Source of the DNA: Alphaproteobacteria bacterium
GTDB taxonomy: Bacteria > Pseudomonadota > Alphaproteobacteria > Micropepsales > Micropepsaceae
Direction of reading: 5' to 3'
Length of the DNA stretch: 21,088 nucleotides
Assembly (NCBI GenBank): GCA_003131925.1
Contig: PKWC01000057.1
Span: 9,365 to 30,452 of the forward strand
The stretch's first letter is position 1; each line of letters starts with the position of its first letter. The position numbers and the translations under genes are program-made. Shown here piece after piece: positions 1-7,942 of the stretch. The notes beneath the pieces are model-generated. The model made no database searches. It was not told the DNA's origin and worked only from the letters and a program-made list of their open reading frames with translations.

Positions 1-208
1 CGGTCAGCAGGTCGATGTACACTTCCTCTGACCGAAGCAGGAAGGTGTTATACGCAGCGGTAGCGAGCGCCTGCCGGCGCTGCTCGCGCGTCATCATCCG
101 GATCGGTTCGACGACCTTGATTTTCCAAGGCTCCGCCCATGATCGCCGTCGGTCAGGGGTCGCCATGCTTGCTGCAGTCTGCAATCCAGTTACTTCGGTC
201 AGAGTCAT
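1..208 (-). CDS. Tyrosine phenol-lyase / tryptophanase family enzyme, N-terminal part (cut by window edge)
   Basis: This is the first 69 codons of a PLP-dependent beta-eliminating lyase; the rest lies beyond position 1. The reading carries the family's N-terminal signature: WAEPWKIKVVEPIR, then YNTFLLRSEEVYIDLLT, matching the AEPF-RIK and YNTFLL-YIDLLTDSGT block of tyrosine phenol-lyase. YNTFLL favours tyrosine phenol-lyase (tyrosine to phenol, pyruvate and ammonia) over tryptophanase, whose equivalent is closer to MNPFLL. The PLP lysine and substrate-binding residues are outside the window, so substrate is unproven. I chose ATG at 208 because GAGG lies eight bases upstream of it. The frame stays open further upstream to about 404, with in-frame ATGs at 259 and 355, so a longer N-terminus of up to 49 residues is possible. 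The gene is divergent from the regulator at 559. Confidence 0.8.
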   Translation of the reverse strand, partial: MTLTEVTGLQTAASMATPDRRRSWAEPWKIKVVEPIRMMTREQRRQALATAAYNTFLLRSEEVYIDLLT

Positions 209-558
209 GTTGAGATCCTCATCGTGCAATGCCGCGCGGGTAAGCAGGCCGGGGCCCATCTCCAGGTTGGTTACCGTGATGGGTCCGCCCGCGCGTATCT
301 CGAAGCCTACCAAACCGTCAGTGAAGCACCTGCACCGATCGACTGCTACCTCCATTTCTGCAATCGCAGCCTTTGCAAGGGACCAATAGTCTCTTGGAGG
401 TGCTTAGATTGATCGGCTATCCATCTGGATGTGTCGCCCTGAGTGGCGATGAGTCTTTTTGCAGAAAGCGATCCGGCGTGGCCGCGAGGGACTGGCCCTT
501 CGCGCCGCTGCCACACTGCTGACAGTTTCGCCGGAGCGTCTATGGCGTCGATGCGGGG
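209..558. other. Divergent intergenic region between the lyase gene and the XRE regulator
   Basis: About 350 bases with no convincing gene. On the minus strand the lyase frame is open up to about 404, so part of this may be an N-terminal extension of that protein. A weak hairpin on the plus strand (TCGCC and GGCGA arms around 434-449) is followed by CTTTTT near 456-462; no recognisable plus-strand gene precedes it. Promoters for both divergent genes must lie here, but I see no clear -35/-10 pair. Confidence 0.4.
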
Positions 559-870
559 GTGCGCGCCGCCCGGGCCCTTTTGGGCATCGATCAGCGCGCA
601 CTGTCAGAGCTGTGCAGCCTCTCCGTTCCGACTATCCAACGGATGGAGGCGAGTGACGGTGTCATCCGCGGCAATGCCGATTCGCTGATGAAGCTCATTG
701 CGGCGCTCGACAAAGCCGGACTGGAATTGATCGGCCAAGGGTGCGACAAGCGCAGGCGGCGGACGCGGTGTGCGGCTCAAGTCACAGACGCGCAAAGCCG
801 AGACTGGCGCCGCACGGAGCTAAAGCATTGGCGATGGCCATCAGTTTTTCCGGCATTGTCGCGCTCCTGA
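559..870 (+). CDS. Small XRE-family helix-turn-helix regulator with frameshifted C-terminal tail
   Basis: A short DNA-binding protein of the cro/XRE type. The helix-turn-helix covers roughly residues 2-35: RAARALLGIDQ, then LSELCSLSVPTIQRMEAS, the usual RAARALLGW-Q...VS--TI-R-E pattern. GTG at 559 is the first possible start after the in-frame stop at 520-522; ribosome-binding support is weak. After GLELIGQG (about codon 61) this frame runs into an arginine-rich unrelated tail and overlaps the next gene. If one G is removed from the GGG at 739-741, the protein instead continues ATSAGGGRGVRLK and stops at 823, ten bases before hyfB. GGG-x-GVRL is the normal ending of this family. The gene therefore carries a one-base frameshift or an assembly error. 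The DNA-binding part is intact in either frame. Its position directly ahead of hyfB, same strand, suggests it may regulate that operon. Confidence 0.65.
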   Translation: MRAARALLGIDQRALSELCSLSVPTIQRMEASDGVIRGNADSLMKLIAALDKAGLELIGQGCDKRRRRTRCAAQVTDAQSRDWRRTELKHWRWPSVFPALSRS

Positions 871-2828
871 TTCTTTCGCTTGCCGCGCCGGCCATCGCAA
901 AGTGGCGAATTGCATCACCGACGATCTACGGCGCCGCTCTCGTCATCAGCGCCGTGCTGTTCGTCAATGCGGCGCTACGCGTCGGTTCGCCGGCAGCGGA
1001 TTGCGTCTTGCCACTGGGCCTTCCGTGGCTGGGTGCCCATTTTCATTTCGATTCCCTCGCGGCGTTTTTCCTCGCCGTTACGAATCTCGGCGGCGCAGTC
1101 GCGAGCCTCTATGCGATCGGATACGGGCGGCATGAATCCGCGCCGGGCCGCGTGTTGCCGTTCTTTCCGGCGTTCCTCGCCGGAATGAATCTGGTGGTGC
1201 TCACGGCTGATGCTTTCAGTTTTCTGCTCGCCTGGGAGTTCATGTCGCTTAGCTCGTGGGGCCTTGTCGTTTCGCATCACCGAAACAGCGACAACGTCCG
1301 CGCTGGCTACATCTATCTCGTCATGGCGAGTTTCGGGACACTCTGTCTGTTGCTCGCCTTCGGCCTGCTCGCGGGATCCGACGGCAGCTACGCGTTCGAC
1401 GCGATGCACAGCGCGCATGATCACACGCTCGCCGCGCTCATTCTCGTGCTTGTTCTGCTTGGCGCCGGATCGAAAGCCGGCCTTGTACCGCTCCACGTCT
1501 GGCTTCCGCTCGCGCACCCCGCCGCCCCAAGTCACGTCTCGGCGCTGATGAGCGGGATCATGACCAAGATCGCCGTCTACGCCTTCATTCGCGTCGTCTT
1601 CGATCTCCTGGGGCCGCCGGATTGGTGGTGGGGCGTTCTCCTGCTCGGCATAGCTGCTGCTACCACCGTGCTCGGTGTCCTCCAGGCGTTGATGGAGCAT
1701 GATCTTAAGCGCTTGCTCGCCTATCACACGGTCGAGAACATCGGAATCATTTTCATCGGGCTGGGACTCGCGCTCGCGTTTCGCGCCAACGGAATGGTTT
1801 TCGCGGCTGCGCTGGCGTTCACCGCGGCGCTTCTGCACGTGCTCAACCATTCCGTCTTCAAGAGTCTGCTGTTCTTCGGATCGGGCGCTGTGCTGAGTGC
1901 GACCGGGGAACGCGACATGGAGCGCCTGGGCGGACTGATCCATCGCATGCCGCAGACCGCATTTCTGTTTCTCGTCGGCGCGGCAGCGATATCGGCCCTA
2001 CCGCCGCTGAACGGTTTCGTTTCGGAATGGCTGACATTTCAGGCCGTTCTTCTCAGCCCGGCTCTGCCACAATGGGGCCTTCGGCTGATTGCGCCCACTG
2101 CGGGCGCAGCACTCGCGCTAGCCGCGGCTCTGGCGGCGGCATGCTTCGTGAAAGCCTTCGGCGTCACTTTCCTTGGACGTCCCCGCACCGAGCGCGCCAA
2201 TACGGCGCAGGAGACGGATCGCTTTTCACGCTCCGCAATGATTGCGTTGGCGGCGATCTGCCTGCTGCTCGGTATCCTGCCTGGTCTGGCGATCGACTGG
2301 ATATCGCCCGCTACGGTCGAAATGGTTCATGGCCAAATGCCGGTGCAGCGGTTCCTGCCCTGGCAGACCATCATTCCGATTGCGCAGAGTCGCAGTTCGT
2401 ACAACGGCCTGCTCGTGTTCCTCTTCATTGCGGCGTCGGCCTGTCTTGCGGCCGCCGCGATTCATCGCTTTGCCTCGCACAGGCTTCGCCGAGCACCCGC
2501 TTGGGACTGCGGCACTCCGAGCACAACACCGCTTACGCAATATACCGCATCCAGCTTTGCACAACCCATCCGCCGCGTGTTCGGCAGCGTCGTCTTTCGT
2601 GCTCGGGAGTGCGTTCATATGCCGGCGCCAGGAAACACAAGCGCGGCCAGACTCGAAGTTGAGATGCACGACATCCCGTGGGAAGCAATTTACGCGCCTC
2701 TCGCATACGGCGTCTCGTTCTTGTCGGAGCGCCTGAATGCGCTGCAATTCCTGAGCATCCGCCAGTACCTGAGTTTCGTCTTCTTGGCGCTCGTTTTCCT
2801 GCTTCTGGTGATCGCGATATGGAGCTGA
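834..2828 (+). CDS. hyfB: Hydrogenase-4 component B-like, antiporter-type membrane subunit (NuoL/HyfB family)
   Basis: A 664-residue multi-spanning membrane protein of the complex I/Mrp antiporter-like family, close to the length of E. coli HyfB. It would form an ion-translocating module of the membrane arm. Family charges are present: E135 (LLAWEFMSLSSWG), K214 (GAGSKAGLVPLHVWLP), K245 (SGIMTKIAVYAF), the EHDLKRLLAYHTVENIG segment near 288-304, and K343 (HSVFKSLLFF). The C-terminal part carries another hydrophobic stretch at the very end, typical of HyfB. The same frame is open upstream to 741, but that extension is charged and non-hydrophobic, while the membrane protein proper begins MAISFSGIVALL at 834. 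CGGAG at 815-819 is a somewhat distant ribosome-binding site. It is the first gene of the six-gene operon and its end overlaps hyfC. No hyfD-like second copy follows, unlike in E. coli hyf. Confidence 0.88.
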   Translation: MAISFSGIVALLILSLAAPAIAKWRIASPTIYGAALVISAVLFVNAALRVGSPAADCVLPLGLPWLGAHFHFDSLAAFFLAVTNLGGAVASLYAIGYGRHESAPGRVLPFFPAFLAGMNLVVLTADAFSFLLAWEFMSLSSWGLVVSHHRNSDNVRAGYIYLVMASFGTLCLLLAFGLLAGSDGSYAFDAMHSAHDHTLAALILVLVLLGAGSKAGLVPLHVWLPLAHPAAPSHVSALMSGIMTKIAVYAFIRVVFDLLGPPDWWWGVLLLGIAAATTVLGVLQALMEHDLKRLLAYHTVENIGIIFIGLGLALAFRANGMVFAAALAFTAALLHVLNHSVFKSLLFFGSGAVLSATGERDMERLGGLIHRMPQTAFLFLVGAAAISALPPLNGFVSEWLTFQAVLLSPALPQWGLRLIAPTAGAALALAAALAAACFVKAFGVTFLGRPRTERANTAQETDRFSRSAMIALAAICLLLGILPGLAIDWISPATVEMVHGQMPVQRFLPWQTIIPIAQSRSSYNGLLVFLFIAASACLAAAAIHRFASHRLRRAPAWDCGTPSTTPLTQYTASSFAQPIRRVFGSVVFRARECVHMPAPGNTSAARLEVEMHDIPWEAIYAPLAYGVSFLSERLNALQFLSIRQYLSFVFLALVFLLLVIAIWS

Positions 2829-3775
2829 TGCGCGATCTCGCCGTGCAGGGCGTGCAAATGGCGCTTGTGCTTGCGCTCGCTCCGCTCCTTACGGGAATTG
2901 TGCGTAAGTGCCGCGCCCATTTCCAGCGGCGGCAGGGCGCTTCTGTAGTTCAACCGTATCGCGATCTCGCACGGCTTCTCAGGAAAGATGTCGTGCTTGC
3001 GGAGAATGCCTCGTGGCTGTTCCGCGCTGCGCCGTATCTGGTATTCGCCAGCACCTGGGTCGCCGCCGCGCTCGTACCGACCTTTGCCGTCGGCCTGATG
3101 TTCAGCTGGTCCGCCGATCTGATCGCGATCATCGCGCTCCTCGGCAGCGCCCGCTTCTTTCTCGCGCTCGCCGGCCTCGACGTCGGAACAAGTTTCGGCG
3201 GGATTGGATCAAGCCGAGAGGTGATGATTGCGTCCCTCGCCGAGCCGGCCATGATCATGACGGTATTCACGCTGGCACTCATTGCCGGCTCGACACAGCT
3301 TTCGACAATCGCGGAGACAATGACCTTCGCGCATGTGGGCCTGCGCGTCTCGCTCGGTCTTGCGCTTGTCGCTCTGATCCTCGTCGCGGTTGCGGAGAAC
3401 GGGCGCATTCCCATCGACAATCCATCGACGCACCTGGAACTTACGATGGTGCACGAAGCGATGGTGCTTGAGTATTCCGGGCGGCATCTGGCGATGATCG
3501 AACTCGCAGCGCAGCTGAAGCTTTTGCTCTATTTCTCCTTGACTGGCTGTGTGTTCGCGCCCTTCGGTCTGGTCGGGCCGGAAAGCCCTCCTTGGGTTTA
3601 CGGGACCGCCATTGCCGCTTACGCCTCGAAGCTTGCCATCGGCGCGCCTCTGTTGGCACTTTTCGAGACCACGACCGCCAAGATGCGCGTGTTTCGCGTG
3701 CCGGGGTTCCTCGGCGCGGCGCTGATGCTCGGCTTCCTCGGCACGCTTCTGCTCTTCGTCTCGCGGTCGCTCTGA
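2828..3775 (+). CDS. hyfC: Hydrogenase-4 component C-like membrane anchor (NuoH/HyfC family)
   Basis: A 315-residue integral membrane subunit of the complex I subunit 1 family, the same length as E. coli HyfC. It connects the peripheral electron-transfer arm to the antiporter-like subunits. Typical motifs are visible: QPYRDLARLLRKD near 42-54, the ARFFLALAGLDVGTSFGGIGSSRE block at 108-131, and AENGRIPIDN at 189-198 followed by acidic residues and LEYSG at 214-218, matching the E--R-PFD...EYSG signature. The start at 2828 shares one base with the hyfB stop (TGATG), with GGAG just ahead; an ATG at 2819 would add three residues and is the alternative. Conserved acidic residues E131, E139, E190, E204, E210 and E215 are present, so nothing suggests loss of the proton path. 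The ORF remains open further upstream, but that extension lies inside hyfB. Confidence 0.88.
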   Translation: MRDLAVQGVQMALVLALAPLLTGIVRKCRAHFQRRQGASVVQPYRDLARLLRKDVVLAENASWLFRAAPYLVFASTWVAAALVPTFAVGLMFSWSADLIAIIALLGSARFFLALAGLDVGTSFGGIGSSREVMIASLAEPAMIMTVFTLALIAGSTQLSTIAETMTFAHVGLRVSLGLALVALILVAVAENGRIPIDNPSTHLELTMVHEAMVLEYSGRHLAMIELAAQLKLLLYFSLTGCVFAPFGLVGPESPPWVYGTAIAAYASKLAIGAPLLALFETTTAKMRVFRVPGFLGAALMLGFLGTLLLFVSRSL

Positions 3776-3776
3776 C

Positions 3777-4439
3777 ATGCACAGTCTCGCTTTCGACATC
3801 GCGCATCTTCTGGCCGGCGGCCTCGTGCTCGTCAGTTTCATGATGCTTTACCAGGACCGCATGTACGCGCTCATCAATGTGTTTGCGCTGCATGCGGTGC
3901 TGCTCGCGGTGTCGGTGGCGTGGCAGGCGCTCGTGCAGGACGCGCCGCACCTCTACATCACGGCATTGATAGCGCTGGTCTTCAAGGCCACCATCATTCC
4001 CGCAGCGCTCAGGCGGATCGTCGAACGGCTCGACATCCATCGGGAGATCGAAACCGTCGTCGGCACCGGCTTGACCATGCTGGCCGGCATGGCGCTTGTT
4101 GCCCTCTCGATGGTTGTCATGCTGCGGGTCACCGCGGCAGCCGATCCTCTCGCCCGCGAAGATCTCGCCTTCGCGCTCTCCATCGTGCTGCTTGGTCTTC
4201 TGATGATGGTGTCCCGGCGCAATGCCGTGAGCCAGGTGATCGGCTTCATGTCGCTCGAGAACGGGCTCGTTCTCGCGGCGACGGGCGCGAAGGGCATGCC
4301 GCTGGTCGTCGAAATCAGCGTCGCCTTCTCGGTACTGATCGCCTTCATCGTGATCGGTATTTTCCTCTTCCGTATTCGCGAGCGATTCGACAGCGTCGAT
4401 ATTCGTGCGCTCGACCGCGTTCGTCGGGAACGCCTATGA
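3777..4439 (+). CDS. hyfE: Hydrogenase-4 component E-like membrane subunit (HyfE, NuoK-like)
   Basis: A 220-residue hydrophobic protein, close to the usual HyfE length (about 216). HyfE proteins contain a NuoK-like part. Here the C-terminal half shows SRRNAVSQVIGFMSLENGL (146-164) and LVVEISVAFSV (176-186), placing E161 and E179 at membrane positions equivalent to the NuoK-type glutamates used in proton transfer. The N-terminal half has further membrane segments and a K70 in ALVFKATIIPAALRRI. The ATG lies one base after the hyfC stop, and the last codons overlap the hyfF start by four bases (ATGA), so the gene is translationally coupled on both sides. The C-terminus is arginine-rich and probably cytoplasmic. 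Confidence 0.87.
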   Translation: MHSLAFDIAHLLAGGLVLVSFMMLYQDRMYALINVFALHAVLLAVSVAWQALVQDAPHLYITALIALVFKATIIPAALRRIVERLDIHREIETVVGTGLTMLAGMALVALSMVVMLRVTAAADPLAREDLAFALSIVLLGLLMMVSRRNAVSQVIGFMSLENGLVLAATGAKGMPLVVEISVAFSVLIAFIVIGIFLFRIRERFDSVDIRALDRVRRERL

Positions 4440-5884
4440 GCACGATGCCCTTCGATGCGATCCGGCTTGTGCTGCTCATTCCGCTCGTCTCTGCAGGCGT
4501 GCTGGCGCTGGTCACGAACTATCGCTGGTCGTCGCGGTTGAACGTAGTCGCGAGCCTCGTCACCTTCCTTGCGTCGCTCCTTCTGCTCGTGCATCGGCCG
4601 GCATCAGGCCCGCTCGTGCAAATCGATGACCTGAACATCGTGTTCGTCGTCCTGAACACCTTCGTGGCGTTCACCACCAGCATATTCAGTGCAAGCTACA
4701 TCGAGCACGAACTCGAAACGGGACGGCTCACGCCGGTTTACCTGCGATTCTACCACGCGATGTTCCAGTTCATGATGTTCGGCATGAACCTCGCGCTGGT
4801 TGCCAACAACATCGGCCTGATGTGGGTGGCGATTGAGCTGGCGACGCTGACGACCATTCTCATGGTCGGCATCTATCGCACGCCTGAAGCGCTCGAAGCC
4901 GCGTGGAAGTATTTCATTTTGGGAAGCGTCGGAATCGCGCTCGCCCTCTTCGGCACCATTCTCGTCTATATGGCGGCGCGGCCGGTTATCGGCGGTGGTC
5001 TTCCCGCCATGGCCTGGACGATATTGATCAGGCGCGTTGCAGAATTCGATCCGTCGCTCTTGAATGTCGCATTCATTTTCCTGCTGCTCGGCTACGGGAC
5101 GAAAGTCGGCCTTGTTCCGCTGCATGCCTGGCTGCCGGACGCCCACGCGGAAGGGCCGACCCCGATCTCGGCCGTGCTCTCCGGACTGTTGTTGAACGTC
5201 GCGCTTTACGCGGTGCTGCGTTTCAAGATGCTGCTGGCCGCGAACCCACACACTTTCGCGCCGGGTCCGCTGATGATCACCACGGGGCTTGTTTCGCTGA
5301 TCTTCGCCGCGTTCATGCTTTATCGCCGCCGCGACATCAAACGCCTGTTCGCCTACTCGTCGATCGAGCACATGGGCATCATCGCGTTTGCGTTTGGCAT
5401 GGGCGGACCGCTCGCGAATTTCGCCGGCCTTCTGCACATGACGATGCACAGTCTCACCAAATCGGCAATTTTCTTTACGGTCGGGCACGTCGCGCAGGTG
5501 AAAGGCACGCAACGGATCGCCGACATGGGCGGCCTGAGCGTCACGCATCCCGCGCTCGCGTGGGCCCTGGTGATAAGCGTCGCTGCGATTGCGGGCCTGC
5601 CGCCCTCGGGAATTTTCCTGAGCGAGTTCCTGGTCGTCAGCTCCACTTTCGCACGCGCGCCGCTGCTCGCGATCCCGCTGGTCGTGGGTCTCCTTCTGGC
5701 AATCGGTGCATTGCTGGTGAAGGTTGGCGGCATTGTGTTCGGGGAGCCGCGCGGTAATACCGCGCCTGACAAGGCCTCCTTTGTTCCCTTCGTCGCCCAT
5801 TTGGCGATCGTCATTGCGGCCGGCGTCTGGCTGCCGGGCCCGGTGGTGACCTGGTTTCACAATATCGCACAATTGTTGGGCTGA
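4436..5884 (+). CDS. hyfF: Hydrogenase-4 component F-like antiporter-type membrane subunit (HyfF)
   Basis: A 482-residue antiporter-like membrane subunit (NuoL/M/N superfamily, HyfF branch), the second ion-translocating module of the complex. Visible family residues are E134 in MWVAIELATLTT, K223 in GYGTKVGLVPLHAWLPDAHAEGPTP, the RRRDIKRLFAYSSIEHMGI segment at 297-315, and K342 in HSLTKSAIFF. The position where HyfB has a lysine in the next helix is N254 here (SGLLLNVALY). An open frame reaches back to 3920, but it lies antiparallel in meaning to hyfE (shifted frame) and is not hydrophobic; the real start is ATG 4436, which overlaps the hyfE stop by four bases with CGGGA ahead. Three bases separate its stop from the GTG of hyfG. 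Confidence 0.88.
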   Translation: MSTMPFDAIRLVLLIPLVSAGVLALVTNYRWSSRLNVVASLVTFLASLLLLVHRPASGPLVQIDDLNIVFVVLNTFVAFTTSIFSASYIEHELETGRLTPVYLRFYHAMFQFMMFGMNLALVANNIGLMWVAIELATLTTILMVGIYRTPEALEAAWKYFILGSVGIALALFGTILVYMAARPVIGGGLPAMAWTILIRRVAEFDPSLLNVAFIFLLLGYGTKVGLVPLHAWLPDAHAEGPTPISAVLSGLLLNVALYAVLRFKMLLAANPHTFAPGPLMITTGLVSLIFAAFMLYRRRDIKRLFAYSSIEHMGIIAFAFGMGGPLANFAGLLHMTMHSLTKSAIFFTVGHVAQVKGTQRIADMGGLSVTHPALAWALVISVAAIAGLPPSGIFLSEFLVVSSTFARAPLLAIPLVVGLLLAIGALLVKVGGIVFGEPRGNTAPDKASFVPFVAHLAIVIAAGVWLPGPVVTWFHNIAQLLG

Positions 5885-5887
5885 GCG

Positions 5888-7399
5888 GTGACCATTCTGG
5901 AACGCTGCGGCGCGCAGGCGCCCACCCAAGAGAGCCGGCCCTGGCCGCGTGCCGTCGTCGATGCAGACGGCTGGCGTTTCGCGGCATCGCAACTGGCAGA
6001 AGGGCTCTGGGAGCTTTTGGCGTTGTGGGCGGAAGCCTACGTTGTGCACTCGGCGGTCCGCGACCCTGCTTCCGGCGAAATCGCAGTCCTCAGCTTGCCG
6101 TGTGCACACGGGGGCTACACCGCGCTCGCCCAATGGCATCCGCCCGCCATGCGCCTCGAGCGCACGATCCGGGATTTGTTCGGCTTGGAGCCGATCGGAT
6201 TGCCAGACGCGCGTCCCTGGCTCGATCATGGCCGCTGGGGCGTGAAGCATCCGCTTGGCACTGCGCAGAGCACTGCGCCTGAGCCGCCCGGTTATCAATT
6301 CCTTCCGGCGGAAGGCGAGGGCCTGCATCAGATCGGTGTTGGTCCCGTCCATGCCGGCATCATCGAGCCGGGATTTTTTCTCTTCACCGCAAACGGCGAA
6401 ACGATCGTGCGGCTCGAAGAGCGGTTGGGCTATGTGCACAAAGGAATCGAAGGTCTGATGGTCGATTCCGATCTCGACCGCGCCATCCAGCTCGCCGGCC
6501 GTACATCGGGCGACAGCACCGTCGCATATGCTTACGCCTTTGCGGCGGCCGCGGAGGCTGCGCTGGAGATCGATGTCCCACCGCGTGCGATCTTGCTGCG
6601 TGCGCTGATGGCAGAGCTTGAACGCATCGCCAACCATCTCGGTGATTTCGGTGCGATCTGCAACGATGCCTCGTTTGCGGTCATGCATGCGCAATGCGGC
6701 ATTCTGCGCGAGCGCGTCCTCCGTGCGGCCAACGCGTGCTTCGGCCATCGCCTCATGCGCGACCGGATCGTCGTCGGGGGTGTCACCGCCGATCTGAATA
6801 AGGACGGTCGAGCCGTCTTGCGGGGATTGCTTGGCGAGATCACCCGCCGGCTGCCGCGCCTCGCCGAACTCTACGACAAAACGGCGTCGCTTCAGGACCG
6901 CACGGTTGGCGCCGGCGTGCTGAATCCTGCGCTGGCGAGCCAATACGCCTGCGGTGGCTATATTGGCCGCGCTTCCGGCCGCAACTTCGACGCGCGGAAG
7001 GTGATCCGCTACGCACCCTACGACCAACTCGTGTTTGAAGTGCCGGTGTTGGCGCAAGGCGATGTAAACGCGCGCGTCTGGATTCGCATCCGGGAAATCG
7101 AGCAGAGCGTTGCGATCATCCGGCAAATTCTCGACCGGTTGCCGGAAGGTGAGCTGCGGGCGGCCGTTTCGCAAACTGATACATCGCGTGAAGGTGCGGC
7201 TGCCGTCGAAGGATTCCGCGGAGACATCTTCGTCTGGATGCGAATCTCAGCGGTGGGCGCCATTGAGCGCTGCCATTTGCGTGACCCGTCCTGGTTTCAA
7301 TGGCCGCTGCTGGAAGCCGCTATCGGGGGAAACATCGTTGCGGATTTTCCCCTGTGCAACAAATCCTTCAACTGCTCCTATTCGGGACACGATCTGTGA
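5888..7399 (+). CDS. hyfG: Hydrogenase-4 large-subunit homologue lacking the Ni-Fe cysteines (Ehr-type HyfG)
   Basis: A 503-residue fusion of a complex I 30-kDa-like domain (NuoC type, about 1-130; LERTIRDLFGLEPIGLPDARPWL at 90-112) and a NuoD/hydrogenase large-subunit domain (about 140-503). GYVHKGIEGL at 181-190 and ELERIANHLGDFG at 243-255 are clear family motifs. In true group 4 hydrogenases the first motif reads R-x-CGIC; here it is RTSGDS (205-210), so both cysteines are serines. The second motif, DPCYSC, is NCSYSG (495-500), with S497 and G500 in place of cysteine, plus an unaligned C496. The protein ends HDL three residues later, without a tail for the maturation protease. It therefore cannot bind Ni-Fe in the usual way and should not be called a hydrogenase. 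By family knowledge this matches Ehr-type complexes; the reaction is unknown. Start is GTG, three bases after hyfF. Confidence 0.85.
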   Translation: MTILERCGAQAPTQESRPWPRAVVDADGWRFAASQLAEGLWELLALWAEAYVVHSAVRDPASGEIAVLSLPCAHGGYTALAQWHPPAMRLERTIRDLFGLEPIGLPDARPWLDHGRWGVKHPLGTAQSTAPEPPGYQFLPAEGEGLHQIGVGPVHAGIIEPGFFLFTANGETIVRLEERLGYVHKGIEGLMVDSDLDRAIQLAGRTSGDSTVAYAYAFAAAAEAALEIDVPPRAILLRALMAELERIANHLGDFGAICNDASFAVMHAQCGILRERVLRAANACFGHRLMRDRIVVGGVTADLNKDGRAVLRGLLGEITRRLPRLAELYDKTASLQDRTVGAGVLNPALASQYACGGYIGRASGRNFDARKVIRYAPYDQLVFEVPVLAQGDVNARVWIRIREIEQSVAIIRQILDRLPEGELRAAVSQTDTSREGAAAVEGFRGDIFVWMRISAVGAIERCHLRDPSWFQWPLLEAAIGGNIVADFPLCNKSFNCSYSGHDL

Positions 7400-7402
7400 A
7401 AC

Positions 7403-7942
7403 ATGCGTAACATCCTGCTTGAAAGCTTTCGCGGCGCATTGACGGAAGCGCCGCCCGACGCAGACGGGGCAATGCTTGCGGAGCTCGCGAACTCGCTTAA
7501 CGAACGTGCGCGCGAGCGGCTCGGCCGCAGTCTCTCCATCAGGCAGGTCGATGCGGGTTCGTGCAACGGCTGCGAACTTGAGATTCACGCACTCAACAAT
7601 GCGTTCTACGATCTGGAGCGATTCGGACTGCGCTTCGTCGCCTCGCCGCGGCACGCCGACGTGCTCCTCGTGACCGGACCAGTGACGAAGAACATGCGCG
7701 AAGCACTCGAACGCACCTGGGCTGCCACGCCCGATCCGAAATGGGTGGTTGCGGTCGGCGATTGCGCACGCGACGGCGGAATGTTTGCCGGCAGTTATGC
7801 TGTTGTCGGCGGCGTCTCGGCGGTCATCCCCGTCGATCTCCACATTCGCGGTTGTCCCCCGACGCCGACCCAGTTGCTTCAAGGGTTGATTGCGCTCCTT
7901 CAGGACAAGAAGCCACGGAACAACTGCGAGGCTGCGTTGTGA
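7403..7942 (+). CDS. hyfI: Hydrogenase-4 small-subunit homologue (HyfI/NuoB family)
   Basis: A 179-residue NuoB-like iron-sulfur protein that would carry the proximal 4Fe-4S cluster (N2 equivalent) next to the large subunit. All four expected ligands are present: C54 and C57 in GSCNGCELE, C121 in GDCARDGG, and C151 in RGCPPTPTQLL. The contrast with the large subunit, which has lost its metal cysteines, implies that electron transfer to the interface is still under selection while the Ni-Fe site is not. The first roughly 45 residues are an extension ahead of the core. ATG 7403 is three bases after hyfG. It is the last gene of the operon: no HyfH-type ferredoxin subunit, hyfJ or hyp maturation gene follows. 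An additional C175 near the C-terminus lies outside the conserved core. Confidence 0.88.
   Translation: MRNILLESFRGALTEAPPDADGAMLAELANSLNERARERLGRSLSIRQVDAGSCNGCELEIHALNNAFYDLERFGLRFVASPRHADVLLVTGPVTKNMREALERTWAATPDPKWVVAVGDCARDGGMFAGSYAVVGGVSAVIPVDLHIRGCPPTPTQLLQGLIALLQDKKPRNNCEAAL

Noticed and set aside
434..462. Rho-independent terminator on the plus strand
   Set aside because: The stem is only five base pairs, the T run is six bases away and there is no plus-strand gene upstream to terminate.
4604..7174. An 856-codon open frame on the minus strand
   Set aside because: It is the antisense shadow of hyfF and hyfG, arginine/histidine-rich with no domain, and arises from the strong GC codon bias.
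834..7942. Annotating the operon as a functional hydrogenase-4 or formate hydrogenlyase
   Set aside because: The large subunit lacks all four Ni-Fe cysteines and the maturation tail, and no hyp or formate dehydrogenase gene is present in the window.
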